Made by a program: the position numbers and the translations under genes. Shown here one piece after another: positions 1-14,500 of a DNA stretch of 64,000 bases. The first letter of the stretch is position 1. Each line of letters begins with the position of its first letter. The stretch covers positions 82,759,255 through 82,823,254 of the forward strand of contig OZ010603.1 of NCBI GenBank assembly GCA_963932145.1, written 5' to 3'. Under the pieces are notes generated by a model. That model did not search any database, was not told the DNA's origin, and worked only from the letters and a program-made list of their open reading frames with translations. The DNA is from Acanthosepion lycidas. Its lineage: Eukaryota; Mollusca; Cephalopoda; Sepiida; Sepiidae.

Positions 1-120
1 CTACTCTTTGCTATTCATATTTATATTTCCATTCTTTAATTTAGCATTAGGACAGGCCATTAACTCATTTATAATCTGCCTAAAAATATTTCATATCCAA
101 ATCCATGGAAGAAGAGCAGC

Positions 121-3100
121 ATGCAAATAATTGAGTCTCATCAGTCGGATTTCAGTGAAAAATTGTGTGGACATAAAGTGGGTGATAACAGTTTATTTCT
201 CTACTCTTTGCCATTCATATTTATATTTCCATTCTATAATTTAGCATTAGGACAGGCCATTAACTCATTTATAATCTGCCTAAAAATATTTCATATCCAA
301 ATCCATGGAAGAAGAGCAGCATGCAAATAATTGAGTCTCATCAGTCGGATTTCAGTGAAAAATTGTGTGGACATAAAGTGGGTGATCACAGTTTATTTCT
401 CTACTCTTTGCCATTCATATTTATATTTCCATTCTATAATTTAGCATTAGGACAGGCCATTAACTCATTTATAATCTGCCTAAAAATATTTCATATCCAA
501 ATTCATGGAAGAAGAGCAGCATGCAAATAATTGAGTCTCATCAGTCGGATTTCAGTGAAAAATTGTGTGGACATAAAGTGGGTGATCACAGTTTATTTCT
601 CTACTCTTTGCCATTCATATTTATATTTCCATTCTATAATTTAGCATTAGGACAGGCCATTAACTCATTTATAATCTGCCTAAAAATATTTCATATCCAA
701 ATTCATGGAAGAAGAGCAGCATGCAAATAATTGAGTCTCATCAGTCGGATTTCAGTGAAAAATTGTGTGGACATAAAGTGGGTGATCACAGTTTATTTCT
801 CTACTCTTTGCCATTCATATTTATATTTCCATTCTATAATTTAGCATTAGGACAGGCCATTAACTCATTTATAATCTGCCTAAAAATATTTCATATCCAA
901 ATTCATGGAAGAAGAGCAGCATGCAAATAATTGAGTCTCATCAGTCGGATTTCAGTGAAAAATTGTGTGGACATAAAGTGGGTGATAACAGTTTATTTCT
1001 CTACTCTTTGCCATTCATATTTATATTTCCATTCTATAATTTAGCATTAGGACAGGCCATTAACTCATTTATAATCTGCCTAAAAATATTTCATATCCAA
1101 ATCCATGGAAGAAGAGCAGCATGCAAATAATTGAGCCTCATCAGTCGGATTTCAGTGAAAAATTGTGTGGACATAAAGTGGGTGATCACAGTTTATTTCT
1201 CTACTCTTTGCCATTCATATTTATATTTCCATTCTTTAATTTAGCATTAGGACAGGCCATTAACTCATTTATAATCTGCCTAAAAATATTTCATATCCAA
1301 ATTCATGGAAGAAGAGCAGCATGCAAATAATTGAGTCTCATCAGTCGGATTTCAGTGAAAAATTGTGTGGACATAAGGTGGGTGATCACAGTTTATTTCT
1401 CTACTCTTTGCCATTCATATTTATATTTCCATTCTATAATTTAGTATTAGGACAGGCCATTAACTCATTTATAATCTGCCTAAAAATATTTCATATCCAA
1501 ATCCATGGAAGAAGAGCAGCATGCAAATAATTGAGTCTCATCAGTCGGATTTCAGTGAAAAATTGTGTGGACATAAAGTGGGAGATAACAGTTTATTTCT
1601 CTACTCTTTGCCATTCATATTTATATTTCCATTCTATAATTTAGCATTAGGACAGGCCATTAACTCATTTATAATCTGCCTAAAAATATTTCATATCCAA
1701 ATTCATGGAAGAAGAGCAGCATGCAAATAATTGAGTCTCACCAGTCGGATTTCAGTGAAAAATTGTGTGGACATAAAGTGGGTGATCACAGTTTATTTCT
1801 CTACTCTTTGCCATTCATATTTATATTTCCATTCTATAATTTAGCATTAGGACAGGCCATTAACTCATTTATAATCTGCCTAAAAATATTTCATATCCAA
1901 ATTCATGGAAGAAGAGCAGCATGCAAATAATTGAGTCTCATCAGTCGGATTTCAGTGAAAAATTGTGTGGACATAAAGTGGGTGATCACAGTTTATTTCT
2001 CTACTCTTTGCCATTCATATTTATATTTCCATTCTATAATTTAGCATTAGGACAGGCCATTAACTCATTTATAATCTGCCTAAAAATATTTCATATCCAA
2101 ATTCATGGAAGAAGAGCAGCATGCAAATAATTGAGTCTCATCAGTCGGATTTCAGTGAAAAATTGTGTGGACATAAAGTGGGTGATCACAGTTTATTTCT
2201 CTACTCTTTGCCATTCATATTTATATTTCCATTCTATAATTTAGCATTAGGACAGGCCATTAACTCATTTATAATCTGCCTAAAAATATTTCATATCCAA
2301 ATCCATGGAAGAAGAGCAGCATGCAAATAATTGAGCCTCATCAGTCGGATTTCAGTGAAAAATTGTGTGGACATAAAGTGGGTGATCACAGTTTATTTCT
2401 CTACTCTTTGCCATTCATATTTATATTTCCATTCTTTAATTTAGCATTAGGACATGCCATTAACTCATTTATAATCTGCCTAAAAATATTTCATATCCAA
2501 ATTCATGGAAGAAGAGCAGCATGCAAATAATTGAGTCTCATCAGTCGGATTTCAGTGAAAAATTGTGTGGACATAAGGTGGGTGATCACAGTTTATTTCT
2601 CTACTCTTTGCCATTCATATTTATATTTCCATTCTATAATTTAGCATTAGGAAAGGCCATTAACACATTTATAATCTGCCTAAAAATATTTCCTATCCAA
2701 ATTCATGGAAGAAGAGCACCATGCAAATAATTGAGTCTCATCAGTCGGATTTCAGTGAAAAATTGTGTGGACATAAAGTGGGGGATCACAGTTTATTTCT
2801 CTACTCTTTGCCATTCATATTTATATTTCCATTCTATAATTTAGCATTAGGACAGGCCATTAATTCATTTATAATCTGCCTAAAAATATTTCATATCCAA
2901 ATTCATGGAAGAAGAGCAGCATGCAAATAATTGAGTCTCATCAGTCGGATTTCAGTGAAAAATTGTGTGGACATAAAGTGGGTGATAACAGTTTATTTCT
3001 CTACTCTTTGCCATTCATATTTATATTTCCATTCTATAATTTAGCATTAGGACAGGCCATTAACTCATTTATAATCTGCCTAAAAATATTTCATATCCAA

Positions 3101-5320
3101 ATTCATGGAAGAAGAGCAGCATGCAAATAATTGAGTCTCATCAGTCGGATTTCAGTGAAAAATTGTGTGGACATAAAGTGGGTGATCACAGTTTATTTCT
3201 CTACTCTTTGCCATTCATATTTATATTTCCATTCTATAATTTAGCATTAGGACAGGCCATTAACTCATTTATAATCTGCCTAAAAATATTTCATATCCAA
3301 ATTCATGGAAGAAGAGCAGCATGCAAATAATTGAGTCTCATCAGTCGGATTTCAGTGAAAAATTGTGTGGACATAAAGTGGGGGATCACAGTTTATTTCT
3401 CTACTCTTTGCCATTCATATTTATATTTCCATTCTATAATTTAGCATTAGGACAGGCCATTAATTCATTTATAATCTGCCTAAAAATATTTCATATCCAA
3501 ATTCATGGAAGAAGAGCAGCATGCAAATAATTGAGTCTCATCAGTCGGATTTCAGTGAAAAATTGTGTGGACATAAAGTGGGTGATAACAGTTTATTTCT
3601 CTACTCTTTGCCATTCATATTTATATTTCCATTCTATAATTTAGCATTAGGACAGGCCATTAACACATTTATAATCTGCCTAAAAATATTTCCTATCCAA
3701 ATTCATGGAAGAAGAGCACCATGCAAATAATTGAGTCTCATCAGTCGGATTTCAGTGAAAAATTGTGTGGACATAAGGTGGGTGATCACAGTTTATTTCT
3801 CTACTCTTTGCCATTCATATTTATATTTCCATTCTATAATTTAGCATTAGGAAAGGCCATTAACACATTTATAATCTGCCTAAAAATATTTCCTATCCAA
3901 ATTCATGGAAGAAGAGCACCATGCAAATAATTGAGTCTCATCAGTCGGATTTCAGTGAAAAATTGTGTGGACATAAAGTGGGGGATCACAGTTTATTTCT
4001 CTACTCTTTGCCATTCATATTTATATTTCCATTCTATAATTTAGCATTAGGACAGGCCATTAATTCATTTATAATCTGCCTAAAAATATTTCATATCCAA
4101 ATTCATGGAAGAAGAGCAGCATGCAAATAATTGAGTCTCATCAGTCGGATTTCAGTGAAAAATTGTGTGGACATAAAGTGGGTGATAACAGTTTATTTCT
4201 CTACTCTTTGCCATTCATATTTATATTTCCATTCTATAATTTAGCATTAGGACAGGCCATTAACTCATTTATAATCTGCCTAAAAATATTTCATATCCAA
4301 ATTCATGGAAGAAGAGCAGCATGCAAATAATTGAGTCTCATCAGTCGGATTTCAGTGAAAAATTGTGTGGACATAAAGTGGGTGATCACAGTTTATTTCT
4401 CTACTCTTTGCCATTCATATTTATATTTCCATTCTATAATTTAGCATTAGGACAGGCCATTAACTCATTTATAATCTGCCTAAAAATATTTCATATCCAA
4501 ATTCATGGAAGAAGAGCAGCATGCAAATAATTGAGTCTCATCAGTCGGATTTCAGTGAAAAATTGTGTGGACATAAAGTGGGGGATCACAGTTTATTTCT
4601 CTACTCTTTGCCATTCATATTTATATTTCCATTCTATAATTTAGCATTAGGACAGGCCATTAATTCATTTATAATCTGCCTAAAAATATTTCATATCCAA
4701 ATTCATGGAAGAAGAGCAGCATGCAAATAATTGAGTCTCATCAGTCGGATTTCAGTGAAAAATTGTGTGGACATAAAGTGGGTGATAACAGTTTATTTCT
4801 CTACACTTTGCCATTCATATTTATATTTCCATTCTATAATTTAGCATTAGGACAGGCCATTAACACATTTATAATCTGCCTAAAAATATTTCCTATCCAA
4901 ATTCATGGAAGAAGAGCACCATGCAAATAATTGAGTCTCATCAGTCGGATTTCAGTGAAAAATTGTGTGGACATAAGGTGGGTGATCACAGTTTATTTCT
5001 CTACTCTTTGCCATTCATATTTATATTTCCATTCTATAATTTAGCATTAGGAAAGGCCATTAACACATTTATAATCTGCCTAAAAATATTTCCTATCCAA
5101 ATTCATGGAAGAAGAGCACCATGCAAATAATTGAGTCTCATCAGTCGGATTTCAGTGAAAAATTGTGTGGACATAAAGTGGGGGATCACAGTTTATTTCT
5201 CTACTCTTTGCCATTCATATTTATATTTCCATTCTATAATTTAGCATTAGGACAGGCCATTAATTCATTTATAATCTGCCTAAAAATATTTCATATCCAA
5301 ATTCATGGAAGAAGAGCAGC
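121..5320 (+). repeat. Six-monomer (1.2-kb) higher-order repeat in family A
   Basis: Private variants return every 1,200 bp. Units with AAGGTG start at 1,321, 2,521, 3,721 and 4,921. Units with GGGGATC start at 2,721, 3,321, 3,921, 4,521 and 5,121. Units with TTCCTATCC plus GAGCACC start at 2,521, 3,521, 3,721, 4,721 and 4,921. GAGCCTCA units start at 1,121 and 2,321. The blocks 2,521-3,720 and 3,721-4,920 are the clearest full copies, with 4,921-5,320 starting a third. The left part (121-2,520) shows the same period less strictly, so it is probably older or partly converted. Confidence 0.85.
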
Positions 5321-8300
5321 ATGCAAATAATTGAGTCTCATCAGTCGGATTTCAGTGAAAAATTGTGTGGACATAAAGTGGGTGATAACAGTTTATTTCT
5401 CTACTCTTTGCCATTCATATTTATATTTCCATTCTATAATTTAGCATTAGGACAGGCCATTAACTCATTTATAATCTGCCTAAAAATATTTCATATCCAA
5501 ATTCATGGAAGAAGAGCAGCATGCAAATAATTGAGTCTCATCAGTCGGATTTCAGTGAAAAATTGTGTGGACATAAAGTGGGTGATCACAGTTTATTTCT
5601 CTACTCTTTGCCATTCATATTTATATTTCCATTCTATAATTTAGCATTAGGACAGGCCATTAACTCATTTATAATCTGCCTAAAAATATTTCATATCCAA
5701 ATTCATGGAAGAAGAGCAGCATGCAAATAATTGAGTCTCATCAGTCGGATTTCAGTGAAAAATTGTGTGGACATAAAGTGGGTGATAACAGTTTATTTCT
5801 CTACTCTTTGCCATTCATATTTATATTTCCATTCTATAATTTAGCATTAGGACAGGCCATTAACTCATTTATAATCTGCCTAAAAATATTTCATATCCAA
5901 ATTCATGGAAGAAGAGCAGCATGCAAATAATTGAGTCTCATCAGTCGGATTTCAGTGAAAAATTGTGTGGACATAAAGTGGGTGATCACAGTTTATTTCT
6001 CTACTCTTTGCCATTCATATTTATATTTCCATTCTATAATTTAGCATTAGGACAGGCCATTAACTCATTTATAATCTGCCTAAAAATATTTCATATCCAA
6101 ATTCATGGAAGAAGAGCAGCATGCAAATAATTGAGTCTCATCAGTCGGATTTCAGTGAAAAATTGTGTGGACATAAAGTGGGTGATAACAGTATATTTCT
6201 CTACTCTTTGCCATTCATATTTATATTTCCATTCTATAATTTAGCATTAGGACAGGCCATTAACTCATTTATAATCTGCCTAAAAATATTTCATATCCAA
6301 ATCCATGGAAGAAGAGCAGCATGCAAATAATTGAGCCTCATCAGTCGGATTTCAGTGAAAAATTGTGTGGACATAAAGTGGGTGATCACAGTTTATTTCT
6401 CTACTCTTTGCCATTCATATTTATATTTCCATTCTTTAATTTAGCATTAGGACAGGCCATTAACTCATTTATAATCTGCCTAAAAATATTTCATATCCAA
6501 ATTCATGGAAGAAGAGCAGCATGCAAATAACTGAGTCTCATCAGTCGGATTTCAGTGAAAAATTGTGTGGACATAAAGTGGGTGATCAGAGTTTATTTCT
6601 CTACTCTTTGCCATTCATATTTATATTTCCATTCTTTAATTTAGCATGAGGACAGGCCATTAACTCATTTATAATCTGCATAAAAATATTTCATATCCAA
6701 ATTCATAGAAGAAGAGTAGCATGCAAATAATTGAGTCTCATCAGTCGGATTTCAGTCAAAAATTGTGTGAACATAAAGATGGTGATCACAGTATATTTCT
6801 CTACTCTTTGCCATTCATATTTATATTTCCATTCTTTAATTTAGCATTAGGACAGGCCATTAACTCATTTATAATCTGCCTAAAAATATTTCATATCCAA
6901 ATCCATGGAAGAAGAGCAGCATGCAAATAATTGAGTCTCATCAGTCGGATTTCAGTGAAAAATTGTGTGGACATAAAGTGGGTGATCACAGTTTATTTCT
7001 CTACTCTTTGCCATTCATATTTATATTTCCATTTTTAATTTAGCATTAGGACAGGCCATTAACTCATTTATAATCTGCTTAAAAATATTTCATATCCAAA
7101 TCCATGGAAGAAGAGCAGCATGCAAATAATTGAGCCTCATCAGTCGGATTTCAGTGAAAAATTGTGTGGACATAAAGTGGGTGATCACAGTTTATTTCTC
7201 TACTCTTTGCCATTAATATTTATATTTCCATTCTTTAATTTAGCATGAGGACAGGACATTAACTCATTTATAATCTGCATAAAAATATTTCATATCCAAA
7301 TTCATAGAAGAAGAGCAGCATGCAAATAATTGAGTCTCATCAGTCGGATTTCAGTGAAAAATTGTGTGGACATAAAGTGGGTGATAACAGTTTATTTCTC
7401 TACTCTTTGCCATTCATATTTATATTTCCATTCTATAATTTAGCATTAGGACAGGCCATTAACTCATTTATAATCTGCCTAAAAATATTTCATATCCAAA
7501 TTCATGGAAGAAGAGCAGCATGCAAATAATTGAGTCTCATCAGTCGGATTTCAGTGAAAAATTGTGTGGACATAAAGTGGGTGATCACAGTTTATTTCTC
7601 TACTCTTTGCCATTCATATTTATATTTCCATTCTATAATTTAGCATTAGGACAGGCCATTAACTCATTTATAATCTGCCTAAAAATATTTCATATCCAAA
7701 TTCATGGAAGAAGAGCAGCATGCAAATAATTGAGTCTCATCAGTCGGATTTCAGTGAAAAATTGTGTGGACATAAAGTGGGTGATAACAGTTTATTTCTC
7801 TACTCTTTGCCATTCATATTTATATTTCCATTCTATAATTTAGCATTAGGACAGGCCATTAACTCATTTATAATCTGCCTAAAAATATTTCATATCCAAA
7901 TTCATGGAAGAAGAGCAGCATGCAAATAATTGAGTCTCATCAGTCGGATTTCAGTGAAAAATTGTGTGGACATAAAGTGGGTGATCACAGTTTATTTCTC
8001 TACTCTTTGCCATTCATATTTATATTTCCATTCTATAATTTAGCATTAGGACAGGCCATTAACTCATTTATAATCTGCCTAAAAATATTTCATATCCAAA
8101 TTCATGGAAGAAGAGCAGCATGCAAATAATTGAGTCTCATCAGTCGGATTTCAGTGAAAAATTGTGTGGACATAAAGTGGGTGATAACAGTTTATTTCTC
8201 TACTCTTTGCCATTCATATTTATATTTCCATTCTATAATTTAGCATTAGGACAGGCCATTAACTCATTTATAATCTGCCTAAAAATATTTCATATCCAAA

Positions 8301-9718
8301 TTCATGGAAGAAGAGCAGCATGCAAATAATTGAGTCTCATCAGTCGGATTTCAGTGAAAAATTGTGTGGACATAAAGTGGGTGATCACAGTTTATTTCTC
8401 TACTCTTTGCCATTCATATTTATATTTCCATTCTATAATTTAGCATTAGGACAGGCCATTAACTCATTTATAATCTGCCTAAAAATATTTCATATCCAAA
8501 TTCATGGAAGAAGAGCAGCATGCAAATAATTGAGTCTCATCAGTCGGATTTCAGTGAAAAATTGTGTGGACATAAAGTGGGTGATAACAGTATATTTCTC
8601 TACTCTTTGCCATTCATATTTATATTTCCATTCTATAATTTAGCATTAGGACAGGCCATTAACTCATTTATAATCTGCCTAAAAATATTTCATATCCAAA
8701 TCCATGGAAGAAGAGCAGCATGCAAATAATTGAGCCTCATCAGTCGGATTTCAGTGAAAAATTGTGTGGACATAAAGTGGGTGATCACAGTTTATTTCTC
8801 TACTCTTTGCCATTCATATTTATATTTCCATTCTTTAATTTAGCATTAGGACAGGCCATTAACTCATTTATAATCTGCCTAAAAATATTTCATATCCAAA
8901 TTCATGGAAGAAGAGCAGCATGCAAATAACTGAGTCTCATCAGTCGGATTTCAGTGAAAAATTGTGTGGACATAAAGTGGGTGATCAGAGTTTATTTCTC
9001 TACTCTTTGCCATTCATATTTATATTTCCATTCTTTAATTTAGCATGAGGACAGGCCATTAACTCATTTATAATCTGCATAAAAATATTTCATATCCAAA
9101 TTCATAGAAGAAGAGCAGCATGCAAATAATTGAGTCTCATCAGTCGGATTTCAGTCAAAAATTGTGTGAACATAAAGATGGTGATCACAGTATATTTCTC
9201 TACTCTTTGCCATTCATATTTATATTTCCATTCTTTAATTTAGCATTAGGACAGGCCATTAACTCATTTATAATCTGCCTAAAAATATTTCATATCCAAA
9301 TCCATGGAAGAAGAGCAGCATGCAAATAATTGAGTCTCATCAGTCGGATTTCAGTGAAAAATTGTGTGGACATAAAGTGGGTGATCACAGTTTATTTCTC
9401 TACTCTTTGCCATTCATATTTATATTTCCATTTTTAATTTAGCATTAGGACAGGCCATTAACTCATTTATAATCTGCTTAAAAATATTTCATATCCAAAT
9501 CCATGGAAGAAGAGCAGCATGCAAATAATTGAGCCTCATCAGTCGGATTTCAGTGAAAAATTGTGTGGACATAAAGTGGGTGATCACAGTTTATTTCTCT
9601 ACTCTTTGCCATTAATATTTATATTTCCATTCTTTAATTTAGCATGAGGACAGGACATTAACTCATTTATAATCTGCATAAAAATATTTCATATCCAAAT
9701 TCATAGAAGAAGAGCAGC
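5321..9718 (+). repeat. Twelve-monomer (2.4-kb) tandem duplication in family A
   Basis: The block 5,321-7,319 recurs at 7,720-9,718 with offset 2,399. Shared private changes prove common descent: GTATATTTC at 6,191 and 8,590; GCATGAGG at 6,645 and 9,044; CAAATAACTGAG at 6,524 and 8,923; the TCAGTCAAAA/GTGTGAACA/AAAGATGG unit at 6,721 and 9,120; the single-base deletion unit at 6,921 and 9,320; and ATTAATATT with GGACAGGACATT at 7,120 and 9,519. One difference seen is GAGTAGC at about 6,714 against GAGCAGC at about 9,113. The duplication is therefore recent. Confidence 0.88.
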
Positions 9719-9918
9719 ATGCAAATAATTGAGTCTCATCATTCGGATTTCAGTCAAAAATTGTGTGAACATAAAGTGGGTGATCACAGTTTATTTCTCT
9801 ACTCTTTGCCATTCATATTTATATTTCCATTCTTTAATTTAGCATTAGGACAGGCCATTAACTCATTTATAATATGCCTAAAAATATTTCATATCCAAAT
9901 TCATGGAAGAAGAGCATT

Positions 9919-11500
9919 ATGCAAATAATTGAGCCTCATCAGTCGGATTTCAGTGAAAAATTGTGTGGACATAAAGTGGGTGATCACAGTTTATTTCTCT
10001 ACTCTTTGCCATTCATATTTATATTTCCATTCTTTAATTTAGCATTAAGACAGGCCATTAACTCATTTATAATCTGCCTAAAAATATTTCATATCCAAAT
10101 TCATGGAAGAAGAGCAGCATGCAAATAACTGAGTCTCATCAGTCGGATTTCAGTGAAAAATTGTGTGGACATAAAGTGGGTGATCAGAGTTTATTTCTCT
10201 ACTCTTTGCCATTAATATTTATATTTCCATTCTTTAATTTAGCATGAGGACAGGCCATTAACTCATTTATAATCTGCATAAAAATATTTCATATCCAAAT
10301 TCATAGAAGAAGAGCAGCATGCAAATAATTGAGTCTCATCAGTCGGATTTCAGTGAAAAATTGTGTGGACATAAAGTGGGTGATCACAGTTTATTTCTCT
10401 ACTCTTTGCCATTCATATTTATATTTCCATTCTATAATTTAGCATTAGGACAGGCCATTAACTCATTTATAATCTGCCTAAAAATATTTCATATCCAAAT
10501 CCATGGAAGAAGAGCAGCATGCAAATAATTGAGCCTCATCAGTCGGATTTCAGTGAAAAATTGTGTGGACATAAAGTGGGTGATCACAGTTTATTTCTCT
10601 ACTCTTTGACATTCATATTTATATTTCCATTCTATAATTTAGCATTAGGACAGGCCATTAACTCATTTATAATCTGCCTAAAAATATTTCATATCCAAAT
10701 CCATGGAAGAAGAGCAGCATGCAAATAATTGAGCCTCATCAGTCGGATTTCAGTGAAAAATTGTGTGGACATAAAGTGGGTGATCACAGTTTATTTCTCT
10801 ACTCTTTGCCATTCATATTTATATTTCCATTCTTTAATTTAGCATTAGGACAGGCTATTAACTCATTTATAATCTGCCTAAAAATATTTCATATCCAAAT
10901 TCATGGAAGAAGAGCAGCATGCAAATAATTGAGCCTCATCAGTCGGATTTCAGTGAAAAATTGTGTGGACATAAAGTGGGTGATCACAGTTTATTTCTCT
11001 ACTCTTTGCCATTCATATTTATATTTCCATTCTTTAATTTAGCATTAAGACAGGCCATTAACTCATTTATAATCTGCCTAAAAATATTTCATATCCAAAT
11101 TCATGGAAGAAGAGCAGCATGCAAATAACTGAGTCTCATCAGTCGGATTTCAGTGAAAAATTGTGTGGACATAAAGTGGGTGATCAGAGTTTATTTCTCT
11201 ACTCTTTGCCATTAATATTTATATTTCCATTCTTTAATTTAGCATGAGGACAGGCCATTAACGCATTTATAATCTGCATAAAAATATTTCATATCCAAAT
11301 TCATAGAAGAAGAGCAGCATGCAAATAATTGAGTCTCATCAGTCGGATTTCAGTGAAAAATTGTGTGGACATAAAGTGGGTGATCACAGTTTATTTCTCT
11401 ACTCTTTGCCATTCATATTTATATTTCCATTCTATAATTTAGCATTAGGACAGGCCATTAACTCATTTATAATCTGCCTAAAAATATTTCATATCCAAAT
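9919..11500 (+). repeat. Five-monomer (1.0-kb) duplication in family A
   Basis: The segment 9,919-10,500 is repeated at 10,919-11,500 with offset 1,000. The copies share GCATTAAGACAGG (10,042 and 11,042), the CAAATAACTGAG unit with GATCAGAG (10,119 and 11,119) and GCATGAGG with TGCATAAAAA. Small differences such as AACGCATTT at 11,260 (AACTCATTT at 10,260) mark later mutation. Confidence 0.8.
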
Positions 11501-14500
11501 TCATGGAAGAAGAGCAGCATGCAAATAATTGAGCCTCATCAGTCGGATTTCAGTGAAAAATTGTGTGGACATAAAGTAGGTGATCACAGGTTATTTCTCT
11601 ACTCTTTGCCATTCATATTTATATTTCCATTCTTTAATTTAGCATTAGGACAGGCCATTAACTCATTTATAATCTGCCTAAAAATATTTCATATCCAAAT
11701 TCATGGAAGAAGAGCAGCATGAAAATAATTGAGTCTCATCAGTTGGATTTCAGTGAAAAATTGTGTGGACATAAAGTGGGTGATCACAGTTTATTTCTCT
11801 ACTTTTTTCCATTCATATTTATATTTCCATTCTTTAATTTAGCATTAGGACAGGCCATTAACTCATTTATAATCTGCCTAAAAATATTTCATATCCAAAT
11901 TCATGGAAGAAGAGCAGCATGCAAATAATTGAGTCTCATCCTTCGGATTTCAGTGAAAAATTGTGTGGACATAAAGTGGGTGATCACAGTTTATTTCTCT
12001 ACTCTTTGCCATTAATATTTATATTTCCATTCTTTAATTTAGCATGAGGACAGGCCATTAACTCATTTATAATCTGCCTAAAAATATTTCATATCCAAAT
12101 TCATGGAAGAAGAGCAGCATGCAAATAATTGAGTCTCATCAGTCGGATTTCAGTGAAAAATTGTGTGGACATAAAGTGGGTGATCACAGTTTATTTCTCT
12201 ACTCTTTGCCATTCATATTTATATTTCCATTCTTTAATTTAGCATTAGGACAGGCCATTAACTCATTTATAATCTGCCTAAAAATATTTCATATCCAAAT
12301 TCATGGAAGAAGAGCAGCATGCAAATAATTGAGTCTCATCAGTCGGATTTCAGTGAAAAATTGTGTGGACATAAAGTGGGTGATCACAGTTTATTTCTCT
12401 ACTCTTTGACATTCATATTTATATTTCCATTCTATAATTTAGCATTAGGACAGGCCATTAACTCATTTATAATCTGCCTAAAAATATTTCATATCCAAAT
12501 CCATGGAAGAAGAGCAGCATGCAAATAATTGAGCCTCATCAGTCGGATTTCAGTGAAAAATTGTGTGGACATAAAGTAGGTGATCACAGTTTATTTCTCT
12601 ACTCTTTGCCATTCATATTTATATTTCCATTCTTTAATTTAGCATTAGGACAGGCCATTAACTCATTTATAATCTGCCTAAAAATATTTCATATCCAAAT
12701 TCATGGAAGAAGAGCAGCATGCAAATAATTGAGTCTCATCAGTTGGATTTCAGTGAAAAATTGTGTGGACATAAAGTGGGTGATCACAGTTTATTTCTCT
12801 ACTTTTTTCCATTCATATTTATATTTCCATTCTTTAATTTAGCATTAGGACAGGCCATTAACTCATTTATAATCTGCCTAAAAATATTTCATATCCAAAT
12901 TCATGGAAGAAGAGCAGCATGCAAATAATTGAGTCTCATCAGTTGGATTTCAGTGAAAAATTGTGTGGACATAAAGTGGGTGATCACAGTTTATTTCTCT
13001 ACTTTTTTCCATTCATATTTATATTTCCATTCTTTAATTTAGCATTAGGACAGGCCATTAACTCATTTATAATCTGCCTAAAAATATTTCATATCCAAAT
13101 TCATGGAAGAAGAGCAGCATGCAAATAATTGAGTCTCATCCTTCGGATTTCACTGAAAAATTGTGTGGACATAAAGTGGGTGATCACAGTTTATTTCTCT
13201 ACTCTTTGCCATTAATATTTATATTTCCATTCTTTAATTTAGCATTAGGACAGGCCATTAACTCATTTATAATCTGCCTAAAAATATTTCATATCCAAAT
13301 TCATGGAAGAAGAGCAGCATGCAAATAATTGAGTCTCATCAGTTGGATTTCAGTGAAAAATTGTGTGGACATAAAGTGGGTGATCACAGTTTATTTCTCT
13401 ACTTTTTTCCATTCATATTTATATTTCCATTCTTTAATTTAGCATTAGGACAGGCCATTAACTCATTTATAATCTGCCTAAAAATATTTCATATCCAAAT
13501 TCATGGAAGAAGAGCAGCATGCAAATAATTGAGTCTCATCCTTCGGATTTCAGTGAAAAATTGTGTGGACATAAAGTGGGTGATCACAGTTTATTTCTCT
13601 ACTCTTTGCCATTAATATTTATATTTCCATTCTTTAATTTAGCATGAGGACAGGCCATTAACTCATTTATAATCTGCCTAAAAATATTTCATATCCAAAT
13701 TCATGGAAGAAGAGCAGCATGCAAATAATTGAGTCTCATCAGTCGGATTTCAGTGAAAAATTGTGTGGACATAAAGTGGGTGATCACAGTTTATTTCTCT
13801 ACTCTTTGCCATTCATATTTATATTTCCATTCTATAATTTAGCATTAGGACAGGACATTAACTCATTTATAATCTGCCTCAAAATATTTCATATCCAAAT
13901 TCATGGAAGAAGAGCAGGATGCAAATAATTGAGTCTCATCAGTCGGATTTCAGTGAAAAATTGTGTGGACATAAAGTGGGTGATCACAGTTTATTTCTCT
14001 ACTCTTTGCCATTCATATTTATATTTCCATTCTTTAATTTAGCATTAGGACAGGCCATTAACTCATTTATAATCTGCCTAAAAATATTTCATATCCAAAT
14101 TCATGGAAGAAGAGCAGCATGCAAATAATTGAGTCTCATCCTTCGGATTTCAGTGAAAAATTGTGTGGACATAAAGTGGGTGATCACAGTTTATTTCTCT
14201 ACTCTTTGCCATTCATATTTATATTTCCATTCTATAATTTAGCATTAGGACAGACCATTAACTCATTTATAATCTGCCTAAAAATATTTCATATCCAAAT
14301 TCATGGAAGAAGAGCAGCATGCTAATAATTGAACCTCATCAGTCGGATTTCAGTGAAAAATTGTGTGGACATAAAGTGGGTGATCACAGTTTATTTCTCT
14401 ACTCTTTGCCATTAATATTTATATTTCCATTCTTTAATTTAGCATGAGGACAGGCCATTAACTCATTTATAATCTGCCTAAAAATATTTCATATCCAAAT

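Larger units (their letters stand above)
1..9718 (+). repeat. Satellite family A, homogeneous block
   Basis: Monomers here are nearly identical. Family-A markers are C at unit position 26 (CAGTCGG), A at 34, GTGTGG at 45-50, A at 70, CTATAAT or CTTTAAT at 114-120, C at 144 and 159, CCAA at 177-180 and C at 197. Sub-variants recur in regular order: GATAACA or GATCACA at 64-70; GAGCCTCA instead of GAGTCTCA; AAGGTG; GGGGATC; and TTCCTATCC with AGAGCACC. These variants reveal the higher-order repeats listed separately. Two single-base deletions in a TTTTTAATT context (near 7,033 and 9,432) make 199-bp units and are duplicated copies of one event. Confidence 0.95.
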
